Origin: Apiospora phragmitis | Taxonomy: Eukaryota; Ascomycota; Sordariomycetes; Amphisphaeriales; Apiosporaceae | NCBI GenBank assembly: GCA_038363925.1 | Contig: JAQQWL010000002.1 | Location: forward strand, 1,860,001 to 1,924,000 | Direction: 5' to 3' | Length of the DNA: 64,000 bases | Part shown: positions 1 through 11,343 of the stretch, piece by piece | Numbering within the stretch: position 1 is the first letter of the stretch | Layout of the letters: each line of letters begins with the position of its first letter | Notes under the pieces: model-generated | What the model saw: the letters and a program-made list of their open reading frames with translations, nothing else | Told to the model about the DNA's origin: nothing | Database searches by the model: none | Translations under genes and position numbers: made by a program

Positions 1-919
1 GAAGTGGCTTCTACGGACTGGTCGACTACCGTTGTATAAACTGGCAGTGGAGATAGGAGGACCGCCCGAACCTGGTTAATCTCCTTAGGCCCCAAAAGGG
101 TCACTAGGCTGGTAGGTGAGAACCAGCATAGTAATGTCGAGCACGTGAGGCAGACTCCAATATTCGGCAGCTTGTATTTTTAGTCCAGCTTCGGCACGGT
201 TTATTACACGATTAATTGGGTAGATGTACTGAAGGCCTTCGGCCTACGGCGTACTACTTATAATAATAATAATATAATTTAACGCCAATAAACGTTGTGT
301 CACGAATCAGTCCCTCCTAGTCATCATCTACCAATAAATGTAATGGGATTTGCGGCGTAGAGACGCCGGCAGTACTCCACGATGCAATACTCTGCGCCCA
401 CCCTACTACTGCCTCCTTAATCTCAACCTCAGCAGCGTGAAGATCCTATAGGTACTATTAAACTGCCGTTCAATTTAAGCCGTAGATGAGGGATTGTCAA
501 CATGTCAGGGGCCATATACGAAAGGCGAGGGTACTCATTAACCACCGCCAACTAAATAGCGGGGTCATCCGAAAGGCGGCGCATCTCCTTATTGAGGACC
601 TTATAGGCCTCCTGGGGAACCCCCTGCCTTGGGGAGAGAAGCATCTGGACAGACATGTTGTCCTTTTCAAATTTGAGACACAGAGAAATCAAAGACGGAG
701 GCTACGTTTCCTTTTGTCAGCTAGCTGGAGCTTTTCAAGCTATAAGCATATAAGCTAGATCTCTGAGCGATGTGTTTCGTATACCTCGACCGCTGATTTG
801 AAGTAAACTTCGGCTGAATGTCTCGTCCGTCCTCCCGTTGGCATGCGTTGAGCTACTTGAGTGTGGTATTGCTCGCGCTCGACCCCGGACGCTCCGGATG
901 AACGTTATCTATATTTGAC
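1..919. other. Intergenic, no recognised gene
   Basis: I see no convincing gene here. It holds a short TAA-rich stretch near 258-280 and a 90-codon open frame at 486-758 that has no recognisable motif and no splice context. No tRNA or mobile element ends were seen. Confidence 0.5.
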
Positions 920-920
920 A

Positions 921-1062
921 GCAGCACGGAAGAGGCCGGCAGCAGGGAAGAGGCCGGCAGCACGGAAGAGGCCGGCAGCACGGAAAAGGCCGGCAGCAGG
1001 GAAGAGGCCGGCAGCAGGGAAGAGGTCGGCAGCACGGAAAGGCCGGCAGCAGGGAAGAGGCC
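921..1062. repeat. 18-bp tandem repeat (about 8 units)
   Basis: Eight head-to-tail units of about 18 bp (gcagcacggaagaggccg with a C/G alternation at one site), one unit shortened by a base. Every frame through it is open, which explains several overlapping short ORFs on both strands; none of them has other coding support. It is a minisatellite in non-coding DNA. Confidence 0.85.
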
Positions 1063-1671
1063 GTGGTGAGGTCGACGAAATCACCGAAAGAGATTCAGTA
1101 TTAGCTGTTATGGAACGCACAGCTGAATCCGGACAACAAGCGGGCTGATGGACGGAAAAAGCCAGCTTAAAATATCGGCTGAGCCCGCCGGCTGTTGGGG
1201 ACCGTGCGCCGCCATTCATCAGCGTCGGCTAGCGGACGAAAGGAAACCTAGCCAGAGAGTTCAGTCAAGCCAGTCCGTGGATTAACGACGAAGTACTGGC
1301 TGTATCTAGACTAGTATACCGGGGTCAAAACACTACGAAATTATATGGTTTCTCTTTTGGCAGGGTCTAGGGCTTCTTTTTGATTGGATTGGTCTTCAAG
1401 CCAGGGTCCAGGTCAGGGCTGAGGAAAATACCTAATGACACCGTTATCAACCTTATGGAACCACCACTAGACAACCGCGAGGTACGGAGTAATTAAAGAC
1501 GTGCTGTCACAATCTCGCCGCGGCTCTATAAAGGTGCCAGTGGTATCTTAGCATTTCTGAGGACATCCAAATAATATCCTCTTGCATTCATCAAAGATTA
1601 CAGTAATCTTTATTTCTATACCCATCTTTATCACTTTTAATCCTGCCCTAATCAAGCAACACATCGCCACC
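1063..1671 (+). promoter_or_regulatory. Promoter and leader of the secreted cysteine-rich protein gene
   Basis: No gene is seen in this stretch. A TATAAA box lies at 1527-1532, about 145 bp before the start codon at 1672. The start sits in a strong fungal context (CGCCACCATGG). The rest of the stretch shows no further signal I can support. Confidence 0.5.
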
Positions 1672-2032
1672 ATGGTCCGCATTCTGTCTCTCGCCACGCT
1701 GCTCCTCGCCAGTGCCTTCACTGCGCAAGCTGCGCAGTTCTGCCAATGCTTGTTTAATGACGGCTCGCACTGCTGTGTCTACTCGGTAAATAGAGCTTCT
1801 CCCTTCACCAAAAAAAGAAACAGACGAGGAACAGAACTAACCAGGGCATTTCTCTCTTTAGGACCCGGAGATTGGCAACTTGGACTGCCGAGGCGTTTGC
1901 ACCAACGCCCACCGAGCCGACGGCGTGGATAACCACAACTTGACCCCGGGCACAGCCTGCAATGCTGGCGGCAAGTACGATACCGTCAGCGGCTGGAACG
2001 CTCAGTTCCGCACCTCGTGCTACAAGCAGTAG
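1672..2032 (+). CDS. Small secreted cysteine-rich protein (94 aa, two exons)
   Basis: Exons are 1672-1785 and 1862-2032; the intron has a GTAAAT donor, a CTAAC branch site and a TTTAG acceptor, and joins in phase 0. The product begins with a signal peptide (basic MVR, then a hydrophobic run to about residue 20, AQA site). The mature part of about 74 residues has eight cysteines: two in CQC, an adjacent pair CC, two in DCRGVC, and one each in ACNA and SCYKQ, enough for four disulphides. It ends in SCYKQ. This is the layout of small secreted proteins of plant- or insect-associated fungi, but I do not recognise the family and assign no function. A TATA box lies at 1527. It is intact, with good start context, so I think it is a real, expressed gene. 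Confidence 0.8.
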
Positions 2033-3140
2033 GAGGAGAGCATCACGGCATACGTTAGCGAGGAGTGAGATGCAGTGTAGCAGGGCTGGTGTACTGGAAT
2101 TGCTAAGGCTGAGAGAGGCTCATCGTAAGGGGCGCGGGGGTAACTTTGAGCTACCAACATTCTGGCGCTCAAGTAGAAAATACGGGATCACTGGACACAC
2201 ACAAACGAACAAGTACATCTAAGTTATTCGATAATAATTCAGTTGTTTTCCCACAAGACTTTAGTATTCTATCCGGAGACGTTTTCTATAATGCTCGCGT
2301 GCTACTGAGGTCCGGGTTCTATTTTTTCATGGCTCATCCGAACAGGCGACTAGTTTCATATTAACCAACACGCCCGACCTTCAATAACTACGAGAAGAGA
2401 GATTCGAGGCCTATGAAAGACCCTGAGAGAATCCAGTAAGTGTATTGATTTAATCGATCTTGACTAAGATAAGAAGGAGATGCCAGAAATGAGTAGGTCT
2501 AAAAGGCGAGATGCGGAACCATGGTAGTCGCGAAGTCAGACCTTAACGACGGCCCAACAAGAAACTCCCAATAGGCGCACGTGTACGGATCGTACCGTAC
2601 TAATTCTATTTATAGTATAGCGCCCTGTCACTTCGGCTCTTGCCGACAGAAAGGTCATGATTACTTGTGGAACATAAGGTTTAGGCTCCCGCTTATCGCC
2701 TGCCAGACCGACTTCGCGTCGATACGGAGTCCGTCCAAGATCGGACAAGCTTTTCTGAAAGTTGCAAGCACCTTTCGTTGGCCTAGCGTAGCCTCAGCTC
2801 GGCGGCCGAGAGCCGATTGGATGTCGATGCTTATTCGCCCTTTTCGACATCGGAGCTCATGCTTTCGAGCAAGTGCACGCTCCCGCTCAACTTTGGCGTT
2901 TCCGCGGCGGCCCCGTTAATTATTGTAGCATTCTGCTGCCTTGGCCAGCACCTTGGCTAGCACCTAGGCACTGGTTTCGACGATCTGCAGAATATTGCAT
3001 GCGTGATAAAACGCACTTCTTGGATCCATGGTCAAAGTAACTTCAACATAGATGCTTGAATGAAGGAGGTTGCTCTAGGCACAGGTATCCTCGACCCTGT
3101 GGCACGGCACGGGTAAAGCTCTGACTTCGACACAAGCCTA
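2033..3140. other. Intergenic between secreted protein gene and P450
   Basis: Nothing beyond the expected 3' flank of the secreted protein gene and the 5' flank of the P450. Open frames at 2536-2919 overlap on both strands and carry no motif. Confidence 0.5.
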
Positions 3141-4811
3141 ATGATGTCAAAGCTAGTCGCAGAGCTGGCGGGTGCCCAGTTGATTGTGGTTCTGGGAGCA
3201 GTCTCTCTGCTACTATATTTCATGTACGAGCGCAGAAAATCGAAGCCAAAAACCAGTCTAATAACCGACATCGCCATCCTCAATGCCAGGAAAGGAGAAC
3301 TGTTCTCCTACATCAGGGCAACCTGGCGGAACACCCTTGATCTGAGGTCGGCGCTCGAGCTGCACCGACTCCAATACGCCGGCCAAACGGTCCGCGTGCC
3401 CATTGTTGGCCCGGGGAAGCTGGTGCTTCTCCCAGCTCGCGAGGCCAAATGGTTAATTGACCAGCCGGAGAGTGTGCTCAGCATGCACCAGCAGACGGAC
3501 CTGCACTTCCAAACCGCGCACAAGACAGTCTACCCGCTGCGTAATCAGGCCCATGTGCATCTCGTCATGACCAAGCTCACGAGGCAGGTCGGCAACCTGG
3601 TACCGGTCCTAATGGAGGAGATAGAGCTTGCCATGCCGCAAGCCTGGAATGGCACAAAATCCGATGAAGAAGGCTGGCAGGAAGTCGATGTTTTCGACAC
3701 GCTGCGTGTGGTTATTGGCCAAGTCACGAACCGTATATTCATCGGAGCTCCCCTGTGTCGCAGCCGGGAGCTACTAGATGCCGGCGTCGCCTACGCCCAA
3801 GCAATTCCGGTTGCTGCACAAATTATCAGCCTGTTCCCCGCCTCGCTGAGGTGGCTCGTGGCGCCGCTGATCACGATTCCCAACCGGGCGTATGAGAAGA
3901 CATGGTTCAGGCTGACGCTTCCCGAGGTCGAGGCCCATCTACGTGGCTACGGTGGCAAGGAGGGGCAAGAGAAGGCCGACTTCTTGCAGTGGTCGCTGCA
4001 GCAAGCCAAAGAGACGGGAGATGAGTACATGTGGGAACCAAAGACCCTGGCGGCGCGCGTGCTCCTCGTCAATGCGGCCGCGGTCCACACTTCTAGTTTC
4101 GCCATCACACACGTCCTGCTCGACCTCGTCGGCTCTGGCACCAAGCGCGGGTCTGTATACGTCTCGGAGCTGCGAGACGAGATCCGTCAGGTGCTGGCGG
4201 CACACGGTGGATGGAGTAAGCGCGCCTTGGACGACATGCACAAGTTGGACAGCGCGTTCCGGGAAAGCCAGCGCCTGAATACCGTACTCACTGTCGGGCC
4301 GTTGCGTATCGTGAATGCGGGCGAAGGCGTCACCACGCCCTCGGGGGTACATATTCCCAAAGGGTACCAAGTGGGAATACCGGCGTATCAGATGCATATG
4401 GACTCGAGTATCTGGGGAGAGGACGTGGCCGAGTTCCGCCCCTTTCGTTTCCTGATGAATACCGGAAAGCAGGACACCATTGATGTCAACGACACATCAC
4501 GGCTAAAACAGGCGAGACAACCATGGGTTACAACAAGCCAGGAGTACTTGTCTTTTGGGGGTGGGAGGAACAGCTGTCCTGGAAGATTCTTTGCAGCGGC
4601 TGAGTTGAAGTTGCTACTTGCGCATATCTTGTTGAACTACGACTTCGACTTCCAGAAGAAACGGCCGTCTAACCAATGGTTTGGTACAAATCACCTCCCC
4701 CAAAGAAGGCGACCATCAAAGTCAAACAGAGAAAGACAGAAACAGCGTTTAGCCTATAGTAGAGATGTTGACACTTCATTTATTCAACTTTTTCTATCTC
4801 TATATTCATAG
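3141..4811 (+). CDS. Cytochrome P450, gibberellin/indole-diterpene P450-like, tail frameshifted
   Basis: Haem-thiolate monooxygenase, single exon. An N-terminal membrane anchor (about residues 12-30) fits ER location. The I-helix region reads NAAAVHTSS, the K-helix ExxR is ESQR (375-378), the meander is FRPFRF, and the haem loop is FGGGRNSCPG (472-481) with Cys479. The haem-loop downstream sequence resembles fungal P450s of gibberellin and indole-diterpene pathways; the substrate cannot be read from sequence. After NQWFG the frame breaks: at the C run 4697-4701 the open frame goes on to 4811 with an Arg/Ser-rich tail unlike the family, whereas the neighbouring frame carries a Lys-rich tail of about 20 residues with a stop at 4757-4759. 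One base is missing from the C run, by error or by mutation. All catalytic parts precede it, so the enzyme could still work. The next gene is convergent, a P450 on the minus strand. Confidence 0.85.
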   Translation: MMSKLVAELAGAQLIVVLGAVSLLLYFMYERRKSKPKTSLITDIAILNARKGELFSYIRATWRNTLDLRSALELHRLQYAGQTVRVPIVGPGKLVLLPAREAKWLIDQPESVLSMHQQTDLHFQTAHKTVYPLRNQAHVHLVMTKLTRQVGNLVPVLMEEIELAMPQAWNGTKSDEEGWQEVDVFDTLRVVIGQVTNRIFIGAPLCRSRELLDAGVAYAQAIPVAAQIISLFPASLRWLVAPLITIPNRAYEKTWFRLTLPEVEAHLRGYGGKEGQEKADFLQWSLQQAKETGDEYMWEPKTLAARVLLVNAAAVHTSSFAITHVLLDLVGSGTKRGSVYVSELRDEIRQVLAAHGGWSKRALDDMHKLDSAFRESQRLNTVLTVGPLRIVNAGEGVTTPSGVHIPKGYQVGIPAYQMHMDSSIWGEDVAEFRPFRFLMNTGKQDTIDVNDTSRLKQARQPWVTTSQEYLSFGGGRNSCPGRFFAAAELKLLLAHILLNYDFDFQKKRPSNQWFGTNHLPQRRRPSKSNRERQKQRLAYSRDVDTSFIQLFLSLYS

Positions 4812-5420
4812 TTTCTTGTCCAGTAACTAGATAAATACTTAGACAACTATGGCCATTGAACTAATTTCGGTCTTGAATACACTCTCTCTGACGATCTTTG
4901 GGCGGCAGCTAAGAAGCCTATGGGAATCTAGCTGGAGGCACCTTGATCGTTCCAAGATGTAGTTCATGCTTGCCTGACTTGGCACCGCATCGAAGCTTCG
5001 AGAAACCAGGAGAACAAGCCGCGCAAAAACAAGGCGGATGAATGTTGCCAGCAAGTTCCTTGTCCCCATAGGTGGAAGTTATTGTTGAATCTTCGAAGCC
5101 AAAGAACCACGGCCAGTGGAATTGAGGACCCGGCAGAAAAGGGGCTTTAAACCCGGCAACATCTAAACTTTAAAAAAGAAAGACTGGCATTATCTCGTTA
5201 TGTCTCTCCCAATGTCGCTCCCACCCTAGACACAATTGCGTGACTCAACAAAGGTGACCGGAGCAGGGGCTTGAGTCTTTGTGGGATAGTTGTGGGGAAT
5301 GTCTTGTCTCCTCCATGGTGCAAATGATGCTAGTTCTCGCTTCGTAAGTCCTTCAAACTGCTCTGGTTTGGCGGCGGAAGATGCCGAGGTCACTCAAATC
5401 TTCCGGGGATGTGTACGACG
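4812..5420. other. Convergent intergenic region before the MITE
   Basis: Downstream flank of the first P450. An open frame at 4839-5069 on the minus strand shows no motif. Nothing else seen. Confidence 0.45.
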
Positions 5421-5571
5421 TACAGTACCCGTTCAGAAGTATTAACACCCCCTCCACTGTTCCCCGAAACTTTCCAGTATAACGCCTACATTCTCGGCTA
5501 CACATGGTGGAAAGGGTGAAAGCTCTCGGGAAACAGTGGAGGGGGGTTAATATTTCTGAACACGTACTGTA
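5421..5571. mobile_element. MITE-like element, pogo/Tc1-mariner type
   Basis: A 147-bp element (5423-5569) bounded by CAG...CTG and flanked by TA on both sides (5421-5422, 5570-5571). The arms, about 50 bp each, are imperfect inverted repeats: the left reads TTCAGAAGTATTAAC then CCCCCTCCACTG, the right is its complement with a few changes, around a loop of about 40 bp. A TA target duplication and CAGT-type ends are typical of Tc1/mariner/pogo elements; the absence of any coding capacity makes it a MITE. It sits between the two convergent P450 genes and disrupts no visible gene. Confidence 0.75.
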
Positions 5572-5843
5572 CTGATATCAGAATACGGGGTCCGCGCAAG
5601 GGAGGCGGAGCCACACGAGTCATGTCAACTAAGCAGGGTTTATATATTATATTACATGAGCCTTTAGCTACCGGCCCCTGAATAGGCGCGATGTCACCAA
5701 ATCACCAGAAAAGGCCGGGCTCTCCCCGCAACCTAGACATGACCAAGGAACAAACACTTGTTCCCATCGCCGATTCCAGACTTAGGATCCCAGACCAAGC
5801 AGTCACCTGCAGGCCACAAAGTCAATCTCTACTTACCTGCCAT

Positions 5844-7701
5844 CTACCACGGGACCATCCGCACCGTCACCGGCTGGTCGATGGAACAAGCCAGCGCCAG
5901 CCCCTCGCGCCACTCGCTGTGGTCGAGGCTCTCGATCTTCTGGAAGCACTGCAGCAGCCGCACGAGGGTGTAGCCGGCCTCGGTTAGCGCCAGCTGCTGC
6001 CCGATGCAGATGCGTGGCCCGCCGTTGAAGGGGAGGTACTCCCACCCGGGCCGTTTGTCTTCCCAGCGCTCGGGCACGAACTGGTCTGCGTCGGGGCCCC
6101 AGATGTCCTTGCGGCGGTGCATGGCGTACGTCGAGAAGCCGACGTTCTGGCCTTTTCGGACGAAGATGGGGGATTGGCCGTCAGGACCCTGTTGTATGTA
6201 TATGTCAGACAAAACCCTCGCATTTGGTAGGATGTATTGGGTTGGTGTATGAGGAGGTAGTATCACTTACACCGCCGACTGGAAGTGTCACGTCGCGATT
6301 GGCCTGTCGTCCGTTCAAAGGGACAATAGGCCATAGTCGAAGTGCTGCCAAGATTTGGTTTGTTAGTTACTGCTGTTATCGCATCGAGGGTGTTTGCCTC
6401 ATACACTTACTCTCATTCATCACCCATTTCAAGTACTTCGTATTCTTCAGCGTCTCAAAAGAAGGATGCACCCCATTCAAGTCCCTGACCTCGTCGCGCA
6501 GCTTCCGCAACACCCTCTGGTCCTTAGCCATGGCGAAGATGGCTGCTGCCAGCAGCGTCGAGGTCGAGTCGCGCGCGGGGATCAGCACGTTGAGGAGATG
6601 GTCGCGCACCGCGATCGGGTCGTCGACCACCATGGCCAGCTCCTCTAGGAAGACGTACCGGCCCCCCTTTTCGTAGTCCGGCTGCAGCTGCTTCTCGCGC
6701 AGACGCATGGCCTTCGAGACGTAGTCGTCCACGAACCGCTGCGTGACCGCGCACGCGTCCAGGAACTCTTTGCTGATGTTCCAGTCGGCTAGGCGGCCCA
6801 GACGGCAGCGGCGCGCCAGTTCCGTTTGCGATTTCTTGAAGGCGGCTGCGAACTGGGCTGAGGCCACCTCGCTGTCGGTATTGGTAAGGGTATTCAGCGA
6901 CTCTCCGAATAGCATCTCGCTGGCTGAGTCGAGTGTCTAGCGTAATATGTTAGTAAAAGAAGGTGCCTTGGTATTTCGCTTTTACTGACCATGCATTGAA
7001 AGAGCTCTTTGAGGTTAACAGGTGTATTGCCGTCCTTCGGTATTTTGGCCAACATATTCTGGAAATGCACCTCGAATGATTCGAGATCGGCCACTTGATC
7101 GCGAACGAAGTTGGGTCGTACCCTGCAATGGAAAACTCAGTCAGATCTTAGATTCGACTCAGCGAAGAGAAAATGCAGCTCGGCTGGAATGTCTTACAAA
7201 GCGCGTGCCTGTTCCCATTTTGCGCCATCACTCGTAAAGATGCCATGACCCATAAGGGGTTTGAAGTTGTTGTACCCTACATAGAAGAGCGATATATCAG
7301 CCTGTTTTCCATGCTATAATCTCGACGCCAAATGGTGTGTACTAACTGTCGATTCCCACTCCAAAGCTGTGAAACTGGGTAGCCAGTATCGCCTGGATAT
7401 TCTTGGGCTCACATGTCCAATAGAAGTCATCCAGCAACACTCTGCTCTTGAACGTATACGAGTTCTCTTTGAACCTCGTTCGCATATACTCCAAGAGCGT
7501 GTGATTGGTCAAGTGGCGTTCGAGCTTGAACAAGATGCCAATGCCCAAAGGGTCAAGCCAAGTAATGAGCTTGTCCATAGGTGCGGGCTGGCACCCATTT
7601 GCATTGCAGAAATTCCGATCGCGAATCCATCCCCTGAATTGCCTGGCTAGTAGATGCAGAAGGAAAGCACCTGCTGCAGCTAAAAGATAGATATGCGCCA
7701 T
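5844..7701 (-). CDS. Cytochrome P450, CYP52-like (alkane/fatty-acid hydroxylase type), six exons
   Basis: Exons, in transcript order: 7701-7347, 7276-7198, 7122-6990, 6936-6411, 6344-6271, 6188-5844. All introns have GT/AG ends (GTTAGT, GTAAGA, GTCAGT, GTAAGT, GTAAGT), the total is 1512 nt and the phases agree, giving 503 residues with no break. An N-terminal hydrophobic segment anchors it in the ER. Motifs: GHGIFTSDG in the B-C region, [13 protein letters not shown]-helix ARDSTS (about 310-315), K-helix ETLR (364-367), FVPERW, and the haem loop [10 protein letters not shown] (443-452) with Cys450. The ARDSTS and [12 protein letters not shown] signatures are those of fungal CYP52 and its relatives, which hydroxylate alkanes and fatty acids at the chain end; the actual substrate here is inferred only by family. 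It is convergent with the first P450 and lies downstream of the trehalase on the same strand. Confidence 0.9.
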
Positions 7702-8204
7702 GGTTCAGGATGTTGAAGTGTTCTTCATATGCATGGCGGTTTCGATGAGGGACGAGAATGAGTCTTGTTCGACCTCGCCGGTATCTTCTGATGTATCTTC
7801 AACTTCTCTACCGTTCTCCTGATTCCCTCATTCCCGGATACCGTTGGAGGGATGTCGAACGATGGACGAGTACTGATGGTCAACGTAAACGTAATGGGCT
7901 TCCAACTGGGGAAACCCCAGAAGTACCCACATAACCCCCACACCCAAAGCGCCCCTGTCCCTGCCAAACAGAACCCCAGGTTGCCCAGGCCGAACCCCTG
8001 TCTCTCCCAAACAATACACAGGCTTTCGTGAATACCAGTATGCAACAGCGAGAGTCAGCAGCCCGTCTGCAGTGGAGCTTCAGTCGGGCGATCCATCTTT
8101 AGAAGGTCATCGAATGTAACGACTTACGATACTACTCGTCGCGTGCAGTCACTCCCGGTGTACTAAGATACACAGTGCGAGGATTCTGATGTTCTAGATG
8201 AACT
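7702..8204. other. Intergenic, P450 promoter and trehalase 3' flank
   Basis: This 500-bp gap should hold the promoter of the CYP52-like gene (minus strand) and the end of the trehalase transcript. A 106-codon minus-strand open frame at 7725-8045 looks non-coding: no motif and no splice continuity with the P450. Confidence 0.45.
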
Positions 8205-11200
8205 CTAATCTGCCGCAACAAGCGCGAGCTCCGCTACCGTGGCACCGACCCCATCCTCGACCCAACATCTCTCCATCTGGAGCCGGGCAAAGCGCCCACT
8301 CCATACATTATCCGCGAGAGCGATGTCGGTGATGTTACCCACATATGGTACGACTGGCGAGTCAGGCTGCCACGGTTGTGTGATGGTGATCCTCGTCTCC
8401 CTGACAATCTCTCGCGTGGTGTCTGGGTCGTCAAAGGTGGAGCTGTTGGACAGCAAGACCCGCACACTCTTCGGGGGCCTCATGCCAAAGTCCAGCTGAA
8501 CCGACTTGAGACGAGTTGGCGGTAGTGAGGTTGTGTTTATAGTCAGGGATGCTAGGATGCTACCCGATGCCGGCTGCCAGACGGTCCCCGCATAGCCGTC
8601 AGTTGCAGCGAAGGGGAACTGCCCGGGTGCGTAGGGATCTTCTGCCTTTGCTTCGAGGCATTGAAGGATGTTTCCCGCGACGCCTAGGTTTCTATGTTGA
8701 CCGCGGTTCTCAACGGTGGCTGTCCTGTTGATCGCCAGGTGTATAGTGTGCCCGTCTTCGTCGTCCACATTGCGACCTATCGTAATGGGCATGTCGGCCG
8801 CGCCGTACTGATCCGGTACCAAGCCGTCGAACAGACTCGCATCGTGCCTGGTGATGTTCGTATGGGTCTGGTTCATCCAGAACTCGATCACGGCTCCGTT
8901 GTAGAACTGGATAGGCGCCTTGAAATGCTGCAGCTGCGGGGGTAGGGACGGCAGCACCACGAGGTTGGTGTCCGTAACCTTCAGGCCGAGGAAGCCGGCC
9001 GTGAATGTTTGAAGTAGTCCGCCGTGGCCCGTCAGGAAAGGAAATGCGGGGTTTATGTCTTGTCCGGTGAGAGGATCCTTGACGGAGGGGCGGTCGACTT
9101 GCTGTTCCGAGAACTGGTACCACGGTGCTCTGACGTATGGTTGGAAGGACTTGACCAAGAAGGTCCAGAATGCGCAGCCAGAGTCGGCGAGAGTATTTGC
9201 TGCGATAGCGTAGAGACCCCAGGTCATCGCCGGGCCATTGGGGTCTTGTCGCACCGAGTAGTAGTCCATGGCTAGTCGTCGCTTCTCGATGGAAAAGTTG
9301 CGCCTGTAGTCAAACGGAAAGTGAGACAGGATCACGTCGGCTTGCTTCGATACGATAGAGTTGGGCATGTCTCGGAACTCCAAAACCACGACATCGTCCG
9401 ACGTAGGTATCGCCATATTTTCCAACTGCTCGGCCCATTTGTCCTCGACGGGGATCCCATCCCTCGTTCGAAGGTCTGAGGCCGCCTCAAGAGTGACACT
9501 GATAGCTGAGGAAGTAAAGGATCCATCGGCAACAAACATGTAGTACTCGTCTGCGTCGGTCATTATGTCGATCCCCCATGTCCCGGTCTCGTTGCGGAAC
9601 GTCAGGATCTCGCTGAGGCCCGTCGCTATCCCGTCCACGACCTCCAGTGCGCCATTGTTGTCGAACCAAGTACTATCGCCACTCGTGTTCTTTGCCATCA
9701 GGAGGCTCAGTGCAATATCTGTGTTTAGATGATACTGGTACATGACGCAAGGGCCTGTCATGTTATAGCACTGCCCATACCGGCCACTCGTCCAGGGGTA
9801 AAGCATGCTACCGGTCTTCAGCGCATGTCGCTCGGTGTTCTTCTTGGCCTCTTTGGCTCGATTGATTCTATACTGGGCAAACTGTCGGGCGAGTCGCGGA
9901 TGTGTTCCTTGTGTAGGTGGTGCCATGAACATCTCGGCATCCCAGAATATTTTGCCGCCGTACGCCTGAGAAGACAGACCTCCTACGGGCAACGAGTTAC
10001 AAGCGGCACACCTCTCCGGGTGCGAGCCTACCTCCGAGTCCCACGGGAGGAGATTGGTGTAGAGGTAGTAGGCTGAGCTGATGGCGGTGATTTGAAGAGT
10101 CTGGATGATGGGGTCTTTCGGTATTTCTCCTGTTGTCGGATCACGGAAATCCGCAACAACATGACTATTCATCAATCGAGAGACTTCTCTTCGGTGATCA
10201 GAACGAGCGGTGTCGTACCCCCTAGCTCTTGCTTCCTTGGCAGCATTGACGGCGACAGCTTCCGCAACATCTCCGAAGTGGTCTGATGAAGCCACTCCGA
10301 CATATTTCCGGATTTCCGCTGACTTCCTTCCTGGATGGACTGTGTATCTTCTAATAGAAGTGGAAGCAGTTGTATCATTCAAAGATACCATGTGAAGCAA
10401 TTGCGAGTAAGCTGAGAGGTTGCTACCAAGATGGGTTACCAAAGTCTCATTGTATAACAAGTCGCCATCCAGTGTAGACAGTAGATAGGCCGTCGTTGTG
10501 CTGACACCCACGGGGAAACAGCAGCAACAACCTCTAAAGGGCCCGGAACGTAGTTTGTCTTCGATGGGGAAGTCCGAAGGGCGCTGTGACTGTCCAACTT
10601 GTCGATGATCTTTACATCGTCAAGGCCAGAGCCGCTTGCAATCGACAGTTTCACGGTTGCCAGGTGCCTGTCCGCGAGAGATAGGAATGACTCGTACTTG
10701 ATGGAGATGGTCTTATTGCCCGTACAGCTGGGCGGCTGCCATACATAAGACCATTTCGCGATGCCTTCTTTACTGCGCCCGAGATGATTAGTCCCTCTTT
10801 TAATTTCGATGCACTTATGCTACTCACAACGACAGTTCGGAAACGAAGTCACTGATCTCGGCCAGGTCGGTAGACCCATGCAGCAGATCGCCGCAAGCCT
10901 CAACAAGGAGGTCCGTGAAATGGGGTAGGCCCGAGATGAAGCTTTCTCCGCGTGGATCCAACTCGTCGGTGCTCGGCTCGCTGCCCCAGAAGCCCGTAGT
11001 GGTTGCGAATGTCCTCCGGGGCTTGCTATACGACGGCCACCCCTCCGAGTCATTGTACCGACTCAGCTCAAAGAATGGACCGAGAGAGCCTTGAGCTATC
11101 CCTATGTAGCTTATGTTGATATAAAGTCAGTACGCTATACGTGCTGCTGGGTTGGTATATCTGAAACGGAGGTACTTACCCATTCGACTGTGGCACCCAT

Positions 11201-11343
11201 GCTGCGAAGGTACCCGGCAACGGCAGCACGGACTTCAGCGTCCATGTCGTGTCGTCCCACGACACCCAGTCCGCGGGTACATTGAGTGCCGTCGCCGATA
11301 TGAGGGTAGCTGCTGTAAGAAGACGTACCAGGAGACGGTCCAT
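8205..11343 (-). CDS. Acid trehalase, GH65 family, secreted; frame broken twice
   Basis: Hydrolyses trehalose to glucose in the wall or vacuole in fungi with this family. Start at 11343 (MDRLLVRLL, then a hydrophobic signal peptide). Exons 11343-11180, 11109-10828 and 10773-8205; donors GTAAGT and GTGAGT, phases consistent; about 1004 residues. The last exon shows GH65 landmarks: GGKIFWDAEMFMAP, YPWTSGR, YHLNTDIAL, and DADEY near residue 556, the region of the catalytic acid. The frame is disturbed twice: one surplus base at about 10739-10741 and one missing base in the G4 run at 10512-10515 (plus-strand letters). The two cancel, so only about 225 bp is out of frame. The long open frame that begins at 10511 is therefore not the true start. 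Either two sequencing errors or a young pseudogene; the remaining codons look under constraint. Strand and position put it just upstream of the CYP52-like P450. Confidence 0.85.

Noticed and set aside
853..1219. Alanine/glycine/arginine repeat proteins on both strands
   Set aside because: They are translations of an 18-bp minisatellite without other coding support.
8205..10511. Trehalase starting at the Met at 10511
   Set aside because: Upstream exons encode the family's N-terminal region and signal peptide; the apparent start arises from a frame change at 10512-10515.
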